64,000 nucleotides of DNA from an uncultured Anaerolineae bacterium (GTDB taxonomy: Bacteria > Chloroflexota > Anaerolineae > Aggregatilineales > Phototrophicaceae), in assembly GCA_937995825.1 (NCBI GenBank), contig CALKJO010000016.1:144370-208369 (forward strand). The letters run 5' to 3'. The notes below the pieces were generated by a model. The model was not told where the DNA came from. It searched no databases and was given only the letters and a program-made list of their open reading frames with translations. Position 1 is the first letter of the stretch. Each line of letters begins with the position of its first letter. Positions 34,984-43,495 of the stretch are shown here, in pieces. Both the position numbers and the translations under genes were made by a program.

Positions 34984-35744
34984 CCGCTTTCGACGCGCTC
35001 GCCCCGACCTACGATCAGGACTTCACTGCGTCGCCGATTGCGGCCTATCTGCGCAGTCGGACGCAGGAGCGGCTGGCGCAGTATTTTCATGCCGGCGATC
35101 GCGCGCTTGAACTCGGCTGCGGGACGGGGGAAGATGCGCTGTGGCTGGCGCGGCGCGGCGTGCGCGTGCTGGCGACGGATGCCAGCGCGGGCATGGTCGA
35201 AGTGGCGCAGGCAAAAACGGCATCCGAGCCGCGGGTGACGATTGAACGAATGGATTTACGGGCGCTTCCTGCCTTGGACGCGCAGTTCGACGGCGTGTAT
35301 GCCAATTTCGGCGTCCTCAACTGCCTGGATGACTGGCGTCCGCTGTCGGCATGGCTGGCGGCGCGGGTGCGGCGCGGTGGAGCTGCGGCGTTCTGCGTCA
35401 TGAGTCCGTTTTGTCTGTGGGAGATCGCCTGGCATGGGCTGCATGGCGAATGGGGCGTGGCGCTGCGGCGGCTGCGCGGTTCAGCGCGCTTTGAAATGGG
35501 CGGCGAGTCGCTGGACATTCATTATCCGACCATCCGACGGCTGACGCGGGACTTTGCCCCGCATTTCCGGCGCGCTTTCGTCATGCCGTTGGGAGTCGCG
35601 CTGCCGCCGACGGATGCTTACGGCGCGGTCGAGCGGCGTCCGGGGTGGCTGCGGCGGCTGATGGCGGTCGAGCGCCGCGTCGAGCGGGCGCGCTGGCTGG
35701 CACTGCTGGCGGATCACTACTGGATCGAATTCGAGCGAGTCTGA
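34980..35744 (+). CDS. Class I SAM-dependent methyltransferase
   Basis: 254 residues. Motif I is LELGCGTGEDALWLA near residues 43-57, followed by VLATDASAGMVEVAQ, and motif IV is VYANFGVLNCLDDW. The C-terminal half is variable and helical, as in substrate-specific methyltransferases of the UbiE-like class. Its acceptor is unknown, but it is translationally coupled to a radical SAM protein, suggesting modification of the same small molecule or lipid. Confidence 0.85.
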   Translation: MTAFDALAPTYDQDFTASPIAAYLRSRTQERLAQYFHAGDRALELGCGTGEDALWLARRGVRVLATDASAGMVEVAQAKTASEPRVTIERMDLRALPALDAQFDGVYANFGVLNCLDDWRPLSAWLAARVRRGGAAAFCVMSPFCLWEIAWHGLHGEWGVALRRLRGSARFEMGGESLDIHYPTIRRLTRDFAPHFRRAFVMPLGVALPPTDAYGAVERRPGWLRRLMAVERRVERARWLALLADHYWIEFERV

Positions 35745-35745
35745 C

Positions 35746-36105
35746 ATGATGGAAATTTATGCAGTTCGGCTGAGTCCGGGGCAGGATTTGCAGCGCGAAA
35801 TTGTGAAATTGGCGGCGGAGCAGGGGATCGACTCGGCGGTCATCCTGTCCGGCGTGGGCGGTCTGGAGCGCGGGGCGATCCGCTGCGCGGGGCAAGAGAT
35901 GACCACCATGCTGCATACCCGGCTGGAGATCGTCGCGCTGTCCGGGACGATCACGACGGCGGGCGCGCATCTGCACATCGCCGTCAGCGACCGCGACGGC
36001 AGGACATACGGCGGGCATTTGCAGGATGGCAGCATTATCGCAGACGAGGCGGAGATCGTGATCGCGCGCGCGGCGCTGGCATGGGTGACGCGCCCGCGCG
36101 CCTGA
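35746..36105 (+). CDS. PPC (DUF296)-domain protein
   Basis: 119 residues forming one PPC domain, seen in plants fused to AT-hooks and free-standing in bacteria. The metal-site-like GAHLHIAVSDRDG is near residues 74-86, and the trimerising glycine-rich SGVGG segment near 35. The function in bacteria is not established. It begins 1 base after the methyltransferase stop and overlaps the flippase start, so the four genes here are one transcript. Confidence 0.75.
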   Translation: MMEIYAVRLSPGQDLQREIVKLAAEQGIDSAVILSGVGGLERGAIRCAGQEMTTMLHTRLEIVALSGTITTAGAHLHIAVSDRDGRTYGGHLQDGSIIADEAEIVIARAALAWVTRPRA

Positions 36106-37334
36106 CTCGCAGCGCGGCGCTGCTGCTGATCAGCAATCTCGGCGGCGCGGCGCTGTCTTTCCTGATCGTCGTGCTGATCGGGCGCGCGCTCGGTGAGCGC
36201 GGTCTCGGCGTGTATGCGCTGGCGCTGGCATGGGTCTACCCGCTCAGTCTGGCGGTCGAGTTCGGAGTCGCTACGCTCATGACGCGCGAGATCGCCGCCG
36301 ATCCGTCGCAAAGCGGGCGGATGCTGGCATCGGCGGCGGCGCTTCGATTGCTCATCGGCGCGCCGGTCATGCTGGCGCTGATCGCGCTCGCCCTGCTGAT
36401 CATGGCTGAGGCGGAGTCCGCCGCTGGAGTGCGGATCGCTGCGCCGCTAGTGATCGTCACGCCATTTTACAGCGCATTCACGGCGGTGCTGCGCGCACGT
36501 CAGCGGATGCTGCCGATCCTGTGGCTGAACATCGGAATGCTGGCGTCTCAAGCCGCGCTGACGGCGCTGGCGCTGGCGCTCGGCGGCGGGGTGCTGACAG
36601 CGCTGGCGATCAACACCGCCACCAGCGCCGGACAGTTGATCGCAGCATGGGCAGTGTGCCGGTCTAATGCGGCTTCAAGGGCGGAGCCGCTCCCCCGGCG
36701 CGCCGATCTGGTCGATATGGCGCGCCGATCCGCGCCGTTTGCCATCGCGGGCGTGCTGGCGGCGCTGCAGATGCGCCTGCCCGTCATTCTGCTGGAACAG
36801 CTCACGACGACCGAGGCGGTCGGGCTGTTCGCGGCGGCGAATCGGCTGATCGAAGGGCTGCGCCTGTTTCCGAATGCGCTGTTTGGGGCGATCTTTCCGT
36901 CGTTGAGCGCGCTGGCGGCGGATTCGACGGGGCTGCATCAGGTCTTTCGGCGCGGAGCGGCGGGGCTGCTCACGTTCGGCGGCGCGATCGGGGTGGGGCT
37001 GACTCTGTTCAGCACGCCGATTCTGGCGCTGATCTACGGCGCGCCGTTCGCAGCCGGATCGACCGCGCTGACTCTGCTCGGATGGGCGCTGGCGGCGGGC
37101 GCGCTGCGCGGGCTGGCGACGCTGCGCTGGTACGCGGCGGGGCGTGAAGCGGGCGCGAACCGGATCAACGCTGTTTTGCTGATCGCGCAGATCGGGGTGG
37201 GCTTCCCGCTGATTGGGCAGTGGGGCGTGGACGGCGCGGCACTGACGATCCTGCTGACGGAGTCCGCCGCGCTGGTGTGGTTAGGGGCAGTCAGGAGGGA
37301 CACGGGCGGCACAGCGCCGCCTGCATCGATCTGA
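36081..37334 (+). CDS. Polysaccharide-type flippase (MOP superfamily)
   Basis: 417-residue membrane protein with about twelve helices, of the Wzx/MATE-like multidrug/oligosaccharidyl-lipid/polysaccharide exporter superfamily. N-terminal LISNLGGAALSFLIVVLIGRALG and the GVYALALAWVY repeat are typical. It would move a lipid-linked saccharide across the membrane, which fits the two GT39-like proteins upstream. Overlap with the PPC gene is 25 bases. Closes the operon. Confidence 0.8.
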   Translation: MGDAPARLTRSAALLLISNLGGAALSFLIVVLIGRALGERGLGVYALALAWVYPLSLAVEFGVATLMTREIAADPSQSGRMLASAAALRLLIGAPVMLALIALALLIMAEAESAAGVRIAAPLVIVTPFYSAFTAVLRARQRMLPILWLNIGMLASQAALTALALALGGGVLTALAINTATSAGQLIAAWAVCRSNAASRAEPLPRRADLVDMARRSAPFAIAGVLAALQMRLPVILLEQLTTTEAVGLFAAANRLIEGLRLFPNALFGAIFPSLSALAADSTGLHQVFRRGAAGLLTFGGAIGVGLTLFSTPILALIYGAPFAAGSTALTLLGWALAAGALRGLATLRWYAAGREAGANRINAVLLIAQIGVGFPLIGQWGVDGAALTILLTESAALVWLGAVRRDTGGTAPPASI

Positions 37335-37818
37335 CCTAAACCCCGTTACCAACCCCGCACGGCGATGCGTTCGCCTTCCGGCATGGCGCTGATGTTGATG
37401 CCGACCAGGGGCGTCTCTATCTGTCCGATCATATCGGTTTGTTGGCGAGCTAGCGGGTATGAGACTGCTCAATCATTCTATTATCAATAGGCTTACGATG
37501 CTTGCAGGCTGGATATCTCGGTCTGCCAGACGGCGTGTGATCGGCGTCGGCGATCCAGTGAGCGCGACCAGCAGCGGGCTTGATTGTGCATTCAGACGTG
37601 TCACGCATTACGTCGAAACCAATTTCAATCAGGCACTGGCGACGGCAAGGCATAATGCGCGAACTGGGAATCCACAGCACAGGCGAAAAGCTGCTCATCT
37701 TCACCGAAGCGAGAGACGCGCTCGATGGCGTGCCGCTGCTCACCGATGAGGTGATGAGGCGCGTCGAGGGAGTCGTCCAGAACAAAGCGACGCGCGTTTA
37801 CGGGTCAAGCTGAAGAGG
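37335..37818. other. 484-base region without an intact gene; helicase-like fragment inside
   Basis: Short frames cover this stretch on the plus strand, none well supported. The frame from 37655 encodes GEKLLIFTEARDALD, which resembles the start of the C-terminal helicase domain of SNF2/RapA-type enzymes (KLLIFTEYRDTLD) and stops after about 50 residues. This suggests a deleted helicase gene. No promoter or terminator was recognised. Confidence 0.4.
37655..37813 (+). pseudogene. SNF2/RapA-type helicase remnant
   Basis: About 52 codons. Only the first motif of the helicase C-terminal domain can be recognised, and the upstream part is out of frame or absent. The rest, including PLLTDEVMRRVEGVVQNKA, has no clear assignment. 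Treat as a relic; a short real protein cannot be excluded. Confidence 0.3.
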
Positions 37819-38541
37819 CTATGGCAGCAGGCGGTGAGTCACGATCCGATTCGCCGCCTGCCAGAAGCGAAATCCTTCGGCAAAGCGCGTGTTGACCGCC
37901 AGACCGCGAAACGTGCCGAGCGCGGCGGCGTAGTGATGAAACAGGTTCTGATCTGGCGGCGGGAGCGTGAACGCCGGATCATACGTGCCAGGCATGAGCT
38001 GGCTGCGGTGACAGTCGAGCATCGCCAGCTTTTTCTCCCATACCGACGACACATCGACGTATTCTTCAGGGATGAAGCCGATCCCGCGCTCCGGCTCCAT
38101 GAATGCCACCGGCACAACCGCGCGGTGCGGCGGGAAACGCGATGGATAGTTGGCGGTGCGGGCGATCTGTGCCGCATCCATCACCAGGCGGCTGGTCGTC
38201 TTGTGATCAGGGTGATAGTCGTCGGCGGGATGCGTGATGATCAGGTCGGGCTGGCATTCGCGGATGATCTCAACAAACAGATGGCGCGTCGGCTCATCGA
38301 CCCACAAGCCGCCGTCCGGCAGTCCCATCCAGACCGGCTGCGCGCCGATCACCGCTGCCGAGGCCTCCGCTTCGGCTTTACGGATCGCGATGATCTGCTC
38401 CAGTTCGCCTTTGGGACGCCCGCGCCCATCGGTCACGACGCACATGAACACGCGGTCGCCGCGTTCAGCGCAGCGCGCCAGCGTGCCGCCGCAGAACATC
38501 TCCAGATCATCGCCGTGCGCGCCAATCGCCAGAATCCGCAT
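37819..38541 (-). CDS. PIG-L family N-acetylglucosamine deacetylase-like protein
   Basis: About 240 residues of the PIG-L/LmbE zinc deacetylase family, which remove N-acetyl groups from GlcNAc-containing molecules. The metal motif AHGDDLEMFCGG (AHPDD-type with Gly in place of Pro) is at residues 7-18, and DDYHPDHKTTSRL provides the remaining ligands. Its start at 38541 has AAAGG 8 bases upstream; a frame to 38664 is rejected. It follows the DppC-like permease by 17 bases and is likely the last gene of that operon. Confidence 0.85.
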   Translation of the reverse strand: MRILAIGAHGDDLEMFCGGTLARCAERGDRVFMCVVTDGRGRPKGELEQIIAIRKAEAEASAAVIGAQPVWMGLPDGGLWVDEPTRHLFVEIIRECQPDLIITHPADDYHPDHKTTSRLVMDAAQIARTANYPSRFPPHRAVVPVAFMEPERGIGFIPEEYVDVSSVWEKKLAMLDCHRSQLMPGTYDPAFTLPPPDQNLFHHYAAALGTFRGLAVNTRFAEGFRFWQAANRIVTHRLLP

Positions 38542-38558
38542 GATGTTTGCCTTTCGTC

Positions 38559-39440
38559 CTACCGCGAGCGCACATCGAGCGCATCGCGCAGTCCATCGCC
38601 CAACAGATTGAAGCCAAGCACCGTGATCAGGATCGCCAGACCTGGAAAGAACGGCATCCACCACGCCGACCGGATGAAGGCGCGGCTTTCGGTGAGCATT
38701 TTGCCCCAGCTCGGAGTCGCCTGCTGTGCGCTGCCCAGCCCCAGAAAGCTCAGGCTTGCCTCTGCCAGGATGATACCGCCCAGTCCGAGCGTCCCAACGA
38801 CGATCACCGGCGCGATGATGTTCGGCAGGATATGCCGCGTCATCAGCCGCAGACTGCCTGCGCCCAAGCCGCGCGCCGCCGTCACATATTCCATCTCGCG
38901 CGCCGACAACACCTGACTGCGCACGATCCGCGCCGTCACCGTCCAGTTGACGAAGCCGAGCGCCAGGATGATATTCAGCTCGCTCGATCCCAGCACGCCG
39001 GTCAGCGCAATGGCGACGATCAGCAGCGGAAACGCCATGACGATGTCCACAAAGCGCATGATCAGCAGATCGACCCAGCCGCCGAAAAAGCCCGCGATCA
39101 TCCCGACTGTGATGCCGACTCCCAGCGCGATTGCCTGCGCTGCCAGCGCGATCTTGAGCGAAATCTGCGCGCCGTAGATGACGCGGCTCAGGATGTCGCG
39201 CCCGACGGCGTCGGTGCCGAACGGATGTTCAAGCGACGGCGGCTTGACGTATAAATTCGCCAGATCGCCTTGAATCGGGTCATACGGCGCGATCAGCGGC
39301 GCGAAGATCGCGCACAGCAGCATCATTGCGACGATGATGAAGCCGATGACGCTGGCGGGATTTTTGCTCAGCCGGATCAGCGCCAGCCGAGTCGGGCTTT
39401 GCGGACGGGGCAGCAGGTGGGTCTCCGCGATGGCGCTCAT
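38559..39440 (-). CDS. ABC transporter permease (DppC-like)
   Basis: 293 residues, six helices, of the oligopeptide/nickel-type DppC family. HPFGTDAVGRDILSRVIYGA near residue 73 is the family signature, and the EAA-type loop is VTAARGLGAGSLRLMTRHILP near 180. The start overlaps the DppB-like stop by four bases (ATGA). No ATPase genes lie in this window, so they must be encoded elsewhere. Confidence 0.9.
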   Translation of the reverse strand: MSAIAETHLLPRPQSPTRLALIRLSKNPASVIGFIIVAMMLLCAIFAPLIAPYDPIQGDLANLYVKPPSLEHPFGTDAVGRDILSRVIYGAQISLKIALAAQAIALGVGITVGMIAGFFGGWVDLLIMRFVDIVMAFPLLIVAIALTGVLGSSELNIILALGFVNWTVTARIVRSQVLSAREMEYVTAARGLGAGSLRLMTRHILPNIIAPVIVVGTLGLGGIILAEASLSFLGLGSAQQATPSWGKMLTESRAFIRSAWWMPFFPGLAILITVLGFNLLGDGLRDALDVRSR

Positions 39441-40357
39441 GTGTAGCGAATCCTAGGATCGACCAGCGGATAGAGCAGATCGACGAGCAGATTCAGCCCG
39501 GCGTAGATCAGCGCGAACGTGATCACCAAGCCCTGCACGCTCGGATAATCGCGGGACGCAATCGAGTCGACCAGCAGCCGTCCCATGCCCGGATAGCTGA
39601 AGATCACCTCGACCAGCAGCGTGCCGCTCAGCAGGCTGGCTAACCCCGTCCCCCAGACGGTCACAATCGGCAGCAGCGCGTTGCTCAGCATATGCCGACC
39701 GATCACGCGGCGCTGAGTCAGCCCTTTGCTGCGCGCCGTGCGGATGTAATCCTGCGTCAGCGCCTCCAGCGCGCTTGACCGCGTGATACGCATCAAAACT
39801 GCCAGCATCCCGAAGCTCGCCGCAACCGAAGGCAAGACCAGATGCGCCGGCTGCCCCGATCCGCTCACCGGCAGCAGGCGCAGACTCAAGCCGAAGATGA
39901 TCTGAAGCTGTAAGCCAAGCCAGAACACCGGAATTGACACGCCGATCAGCGCGATCAGGCGCGAAAGATTGTCCCAGATCGAATTATGCGCAATCGCAGC
40001 GACGATCCCCAGCGGAATCCCAATACCGACGGCGATCAGCATTGCGCAAATGCCGAGAACGGCGGTGTTCGGGAAAGTCTGCGCGATCATATCCGCCACC
40101 GGACGGCGCGTGATGAAGCTGCGCCCCAAATCGCCGCGCACGGCGTCGCTGAAGAAAATCCAGAACTGGGTTGTCAGCGGCTCATCGATGCCGAGCCGCG
40201 CGCGCGTCGCCGCAAGACTCTGCTCATCGCCGCGATCCCCTTCGAGAAACTGCGCCGGATCGCCCGGCAGGACGCGGATCATCACAAACGTCAGCACGTA
40301 GATGCCAAGCAGAGTCGGGATGAATTGGACAAGCCGCGCGATCAGATAGCGAAGCAT
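39437..40357 (-). CDS. ABC transporter permease (DppB-like)
   Basis: About 306 residues, partner of the DppC-like permease. N-terminal LLGIYVLTFVMIRVLPGDPA and the EAA loop RTARSKGLTQRRVIGRHML near 205 are typical. ATG 40357 is preferred over a TTG at 40369; neither has an obvious ribosome site. A 13-bp hairpin separates it from the binding-protein gene. Confidence 0.9.
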   Translation of the reverse strand: MLRYLIARLVQFIPTLLGIYVLTFVMIRVLPGDPAQFLEGDRGDEQSLAATRARLGIDEPLTTQFWIFFSDAVRGDLGRSFITRRPVADMIAQTFPNTAVLGICAMLIAVGIGIPLGIVAAIAHNSIWDNLSRLIALIGVSIPVFWLGLQLQIIFGLSLRLLPVSGSGQPAHLVLPSVAASFGMLAVLMRITRSSALEALTQDYIRTARSKGLTQRRVIGRHMLSNALLPIVTVWGTGLASLLSGTLLVEVIFSYPGMGRLLVDSIASRDYPSVQGLVITFALIYAGLNLLVDLLYPLVDPRIRYT

Positions 40358-40370
40358 GGGTGCAAGCAAG

Positions 40371-40400
40371 ATCGGGATGCGCCAAGCGGCGCACCCCGAT
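40371..40400 (-). terminator. Hairpin between binding-protein and permease genes (minus strand)
   Basis: A 13-bp stem (ATCGGGGTGCGCC with GGCGCATCCCGAT, one G-U) closes a GCTT loop, nine bases after the binding-protein stop and a few bases before the permease start. The downstream sequence lacks a U-tract. It is the third such element in this window and is likely a differential-expression or partial termination signal. Confidence 0.6.
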
Positions 40401-40409
40401 ACAGCCCGA

Positions 40410-42017
40410 TCACTGCAAATCCATCAGGGCGAAGCGGATGGTTCCATTGTTGTCGATGGGCATTCCACCGAGGCGGCTGCTGACCAGACGGCTCGCCGCG
40501 CCGTGATAGACCGGGATGATCAGCACGGCGTCCATCGCGATCCGCTCGATCTCGCGGAAGACGGCATCGCGCTCAGCGCCGAGCGGCAGTGAGATGCCTT
40601 GGTTGTAGAGCGCTTCGATCTGCGGCGCGACATCGACCGTGCCGTAGCCGCAGTTGATGCGGGTGGCGGCGTTCGGCAGCAGCAGCACGACCATATTTTC
40701 CGGGTCGGGGTAGTCCATCGTCCAGCGGATGCCGCCCATCTCCATCGTGCAGGCGGTGCGATCCTGCGTGTAAACGGAGGCTTCCGTCGAATTGACAATC
40801 AAGGTGATGCCCGCTTCAGCGACGGTCGCCGCCATCGCGTTGAGGACGCGGTTTTCGGTCTCATTCTGATCGGTGCGGACGGTCAGCTCGATCCCGTTGG
40901 GATAGCCCGCCTCAGTCAGAAGCCGGCGCACCTCATCGAGATCGCGCTCAAACGGCGCAAAATCCGGGTCGAACGTGGTCAATCCAGGCGGATACAAGCC
41001 GTCCGCCGGCACACCGTTGCCTTGCAGCACGGTGTCGATGATCAACTGGCGGTTGATCGCTAGCGCCAGCGCGCGGCGGATACGGACATCGCCCATCTTG
41101 GGATCGTTGAGGTTGATGCGCAGGTTGTAGTTGGAGAGCGTCGGAATCGTGACCAACTGCGCGCTCAGGGTCGCGTCACTGCGGATGCGCGGCAGGTCGG
41201 CTTCCGGCGCGAGCGAGATGTCCAGGCTGCCCGCCTCAAACTCGATCACTTGGCTCGACGCCTCCGGGATGACGCGGATCGTGACTTCCTGAACCTCCGG
41301 CGCTTCGCCCCAGTAATTCGGATTGGCGGACAGCCGGACGTAATTATTCTGTGACCACTCCTCAACAACATACGGACCTGTGCAGACGGGCGGGACAGTC
41401 CCATCCGCGCCGCCGGAGCCTTCAGCGATGATGAATCCACCGGGCAGCGTCAGGCGAGTGAGGAACGATGTGATCGGGCGTGACAGTGTGATGCGCACCT
41501 GATTATCCGCAACCACCTCAACGCCGCTGATGGCGCGCGCAGGCGGGATCGGCTCCGGCGTCGGCGTGCCTTCACCGACACGCGGCGCCGCCGGGCGCGC
41601 TTCCGCCCAACCGACGACATCGCGCAGCACCAGCCCAGCGGTGTATGACGTGCCGATGTCTGGATCGGACAGGCGGTCGAATGAGTATTTTACATCAGCG
41701 GCGTCGAGCGCGCTGCCATCCGAAAAGGTCACGCCGTCGCGCAGCGTAAAGGTGTAGACCAACCCATCTTCCGAGACCGTCCAGCTCTCCGCCAGCGCTG
41801 GAACAGGCGTGAGCGTGACCGGATCGTAGGCGAGCAGACCCTCGCAGACATTGCGGCTGACTAGAAAATCGTCATTGGTGCGCGCTGCCGCTGGATCGAG
41901 CGTGGTGGGCTGGCTTTCCGCAAAAGCAACCGTGACCGACGCATCCTGCGCCGCCACACTGACAGCAAAAACTGTGAGCAACCCTATTATTAGGACTGAA
42001 AAAGCGAGTCTTCTCAT
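40410..42017 (-). CDS. ABC transporter substrate-binding protein (family 5, DppA-like)
   Basis: 535 residues. The signal peptide runs to about residue 24 (cleavage near VAAQD, no lipobox), and the mature protein shows family 5 blocks: QPTTLDPAAARTND, GLLAYDPVTLTPVPALAESW, SPDADVKYSFDRL-like (DAADVKYSFDRLSDPD) and IRRALALAINRQLII. A Thr/Pro-rich insertion, GEGTPTPEPIPP, lies near residue 150. The GAGAGGTG ribosome site is clear. The neighbours (PIG-L deacetylase, GH4, PfkB) point to a sugar-containing rather than peptide ligand. Confidence 0.9.
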   Translation of the reverse strand: MRRLAFSVLIIGLLTVFAVSVAAQDASVTVAFAESQPTTLDPAAARTNDDFLVSRNVCEGLLAYDPVTLTPVPALAESWTVSEDGLVYTFTLRDGVTFSDGSALDAADVKYSFDRLSDPDIGTSYTAGLVLRDVVGWAEARPAAPRVGEGTPTPEPIPPARAISGVEVVADNQVRITLSRPITSFLTRLTLPGGFIIAEGSGGADGTVPPVCTGPYVVEEWSQNNYVRLSANPNYWGEAPEVQEVTIRVIPEASSQVIEFEAGSLDISLAPEADLPRIRSDATLSAQLVTIPTLSNYNLRINLNDPKMGDVRIRRALALAINRQLIIDTVLQGNGVPADGLYPPGLTTFDPDFAPFERDLDEVRRLLTEAGYPNGIELTVRTDQNETENRVLNAMAATVAEAGITLIVNSTEASVYTQDRTACTMEMGGIRWTMDYPDPENMVVLLLPNAATRINCGYGTVDVAPQIEALYNQGISLPLGAERDAVFREIERIAMDAVLIIPVYHGAASRLVSSRLGGMPIDNNGTIRFALMDLQ

Positions 42018-42121
42018 TGTCTTGCACCTCTCAGGGTTGGCGAAGAATATGATAGGATTGGTCTAAAGTACCATATCGACTGCTCACGCGCAATGGTGCC
42101 AGCGCAGTATACAAGGAATGG

Positions 42122-43495
42122 ATGACGATGAAGCTCACCCTTATCGGCGGCGGCAGCGTGCGTACGCCGCGCCTGATCCCCTCGCTGGTCAGGCGCGCAG
42201 CGCGGCTCGACCTGCATGAACTCTGGCTAATGGACGATGACGCTGAAAAGCTCGACCTGATCGGCGGCTTATGCCAGACGCTGGCGGCGGGCGCGCCGTT
42301 CAAAATCATCCTGACGACCGATGCTCGTGAAGCCATCCGCGACGCCGCGCATGTCATCACCTCGATCCGACCTGGGCTGGAAGCCGGGCGCGCCGCTGAT
42401 GAGCGCATCTGCTTCAATCTCGGCGTCCTCGGTCAGGAGACGACCGGCGCAGCGGGCTTCGCGATGGCAATGCGCAGCATCCCCGCCATCCTGAACTATG
42501 CGCGCATGGTCGCCGAGATCGGCGCGCCGGGGGCGTGGATTTATAACTTCACCAATCCGGCGGGCTTGGTCGCGCAGGCGCTTCATGATGCTGGAGTCGA
42601 GCGCGTGATCGGCATCTGCGACAGCGCCAACGGCGCGCAGCACGCTGTCAGCCGCTTTCTCGGCGTCGAGCTGAAGCGCGTCCATCATACGGTGTATGGG
42701 CTGAATCATCTCTCATGGACAAGCAGCGTCCGCGTCGATGTCGATGAAGATGGCGAAGGCGGCGAGGAGGTCTTCCCCGCCCTGCTCGACGATGAGCGCT
42801 TCATCCGTTCCACCCACATGATGACCTTCGCGCCCGGTCTGCGCGCCTGGCAGAAGGCATTCCTCAACGAGTATCTGCATTACTACTACCACCGCGATGA
42901 GGCGCTGGCGGCGCTGCTCCGCAAGCCGGAGACGCGCGGCGAAGAGACTCAGCGCCTGACGCACACCCTGTTCGAGCGCCTCCGCGAAGCCAAGCACGAT
43001 CCCCAAGTGAGCCTGGAGACGTATCACGCGATCATGGAGCAGCGGCGCATGAGCTACATGGCGCACGCGCGCGGCGGCGCAGCCCGCCCGACGATGACTC
43101 CGGTCGGGGAGGATGAAGAAGGCTACGCGGCGGTCGCGCTCGGCTGCGTCGAGGCGATCCAGAACAACACCCGCCATTACACCGGGCTGAACGTCCCCAA
43201 TCGGGGCGCGATTGAGGGCATGGCGGAGGATGATGTGGTCGAGGTCGGCTGCTGGATCGACGCGGCGGGGATTCGCCCCACCCATGTCGGCGCGATCCCC
43301 GATCATCAGCTCCGGCTGATGCAGACAGTCAAGCTATATGAGCGGCTTGCCGCCCAAGCCATCCTGACGCGCAGCCGCGCGCTGGCGGTCGAGGCGCTGA
43401 CCGTGCATCCGCTGATCGGCTCGTATCCGCTGGCGGAGAAGCTGGTCGATGCCTTCCTCAAAACCCATGCGGCGCTGGTCGGAGATTGGGCGTGA
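42122..43495 (+). CDS. Glycoside hydrolase family 4 protein
   Basis: 457 residues, an NAD- and Mn-dependent glycosidase of family GH4 (6-phospho-glycosidases, alpha-glucosidases). The NAD loop IGGGSVRTPRL is at the N-terminus, with NFTNPAGL, the metal-binding Cys in GICDS (near 160) and His in GLNHLSW near 198. The precise sugar is unresolved. The gene is divergent from the DppA-like gene with about 100 bases between them. ATG 42128 is an alternative, with AAGGAA nearby. Confidence 0.85.
   Translation: MTMKLTLIGGGSVRTPRLIPSLVRRAARLDLHELWLMDDDAEKLDLIGGLCQTLAAGAPFKIILTTDAREAIRDAAHVITSIRPGLEAGRAADERICFNLGVLGQETTGAAGFAMAMRSIPAILNYARMVAEIGAPGAWIYNFTNPAGLVAQALHDAGVERVIGICDSANGAQHAVSRFLGVELKRVHHTVYGLNHLSWTSSVRVDVDEDGEGGEEVFPALLDDERFIRSTHMMTFAPGLRAWQKAFLNEYLHYYYHRDEALAALLRKPETRGEETQRLTHTLFERLREAKHDPQVSLETYHAIMEQRRMSYMAHARGGAARPTMTPVGEDEEGYAAVALGCVEAIQNNTRHYTGLNVPNRGAIEGMAEDDVVEVGCWIDAAGIRPTHVGAIPDHQLRLMQTVKLYERLAAQAILTRSRALAVEALTVHPLIGSYPLAEKLVDAFLKTHAALVGDWA

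Noticed and set aside
37459..37749. A 96-residue plus-strand protein
   Set aside because: It overlaps the helicase-like frame in another phase, is Arg/His-rich, and has no ribosome site or recognisable domain.
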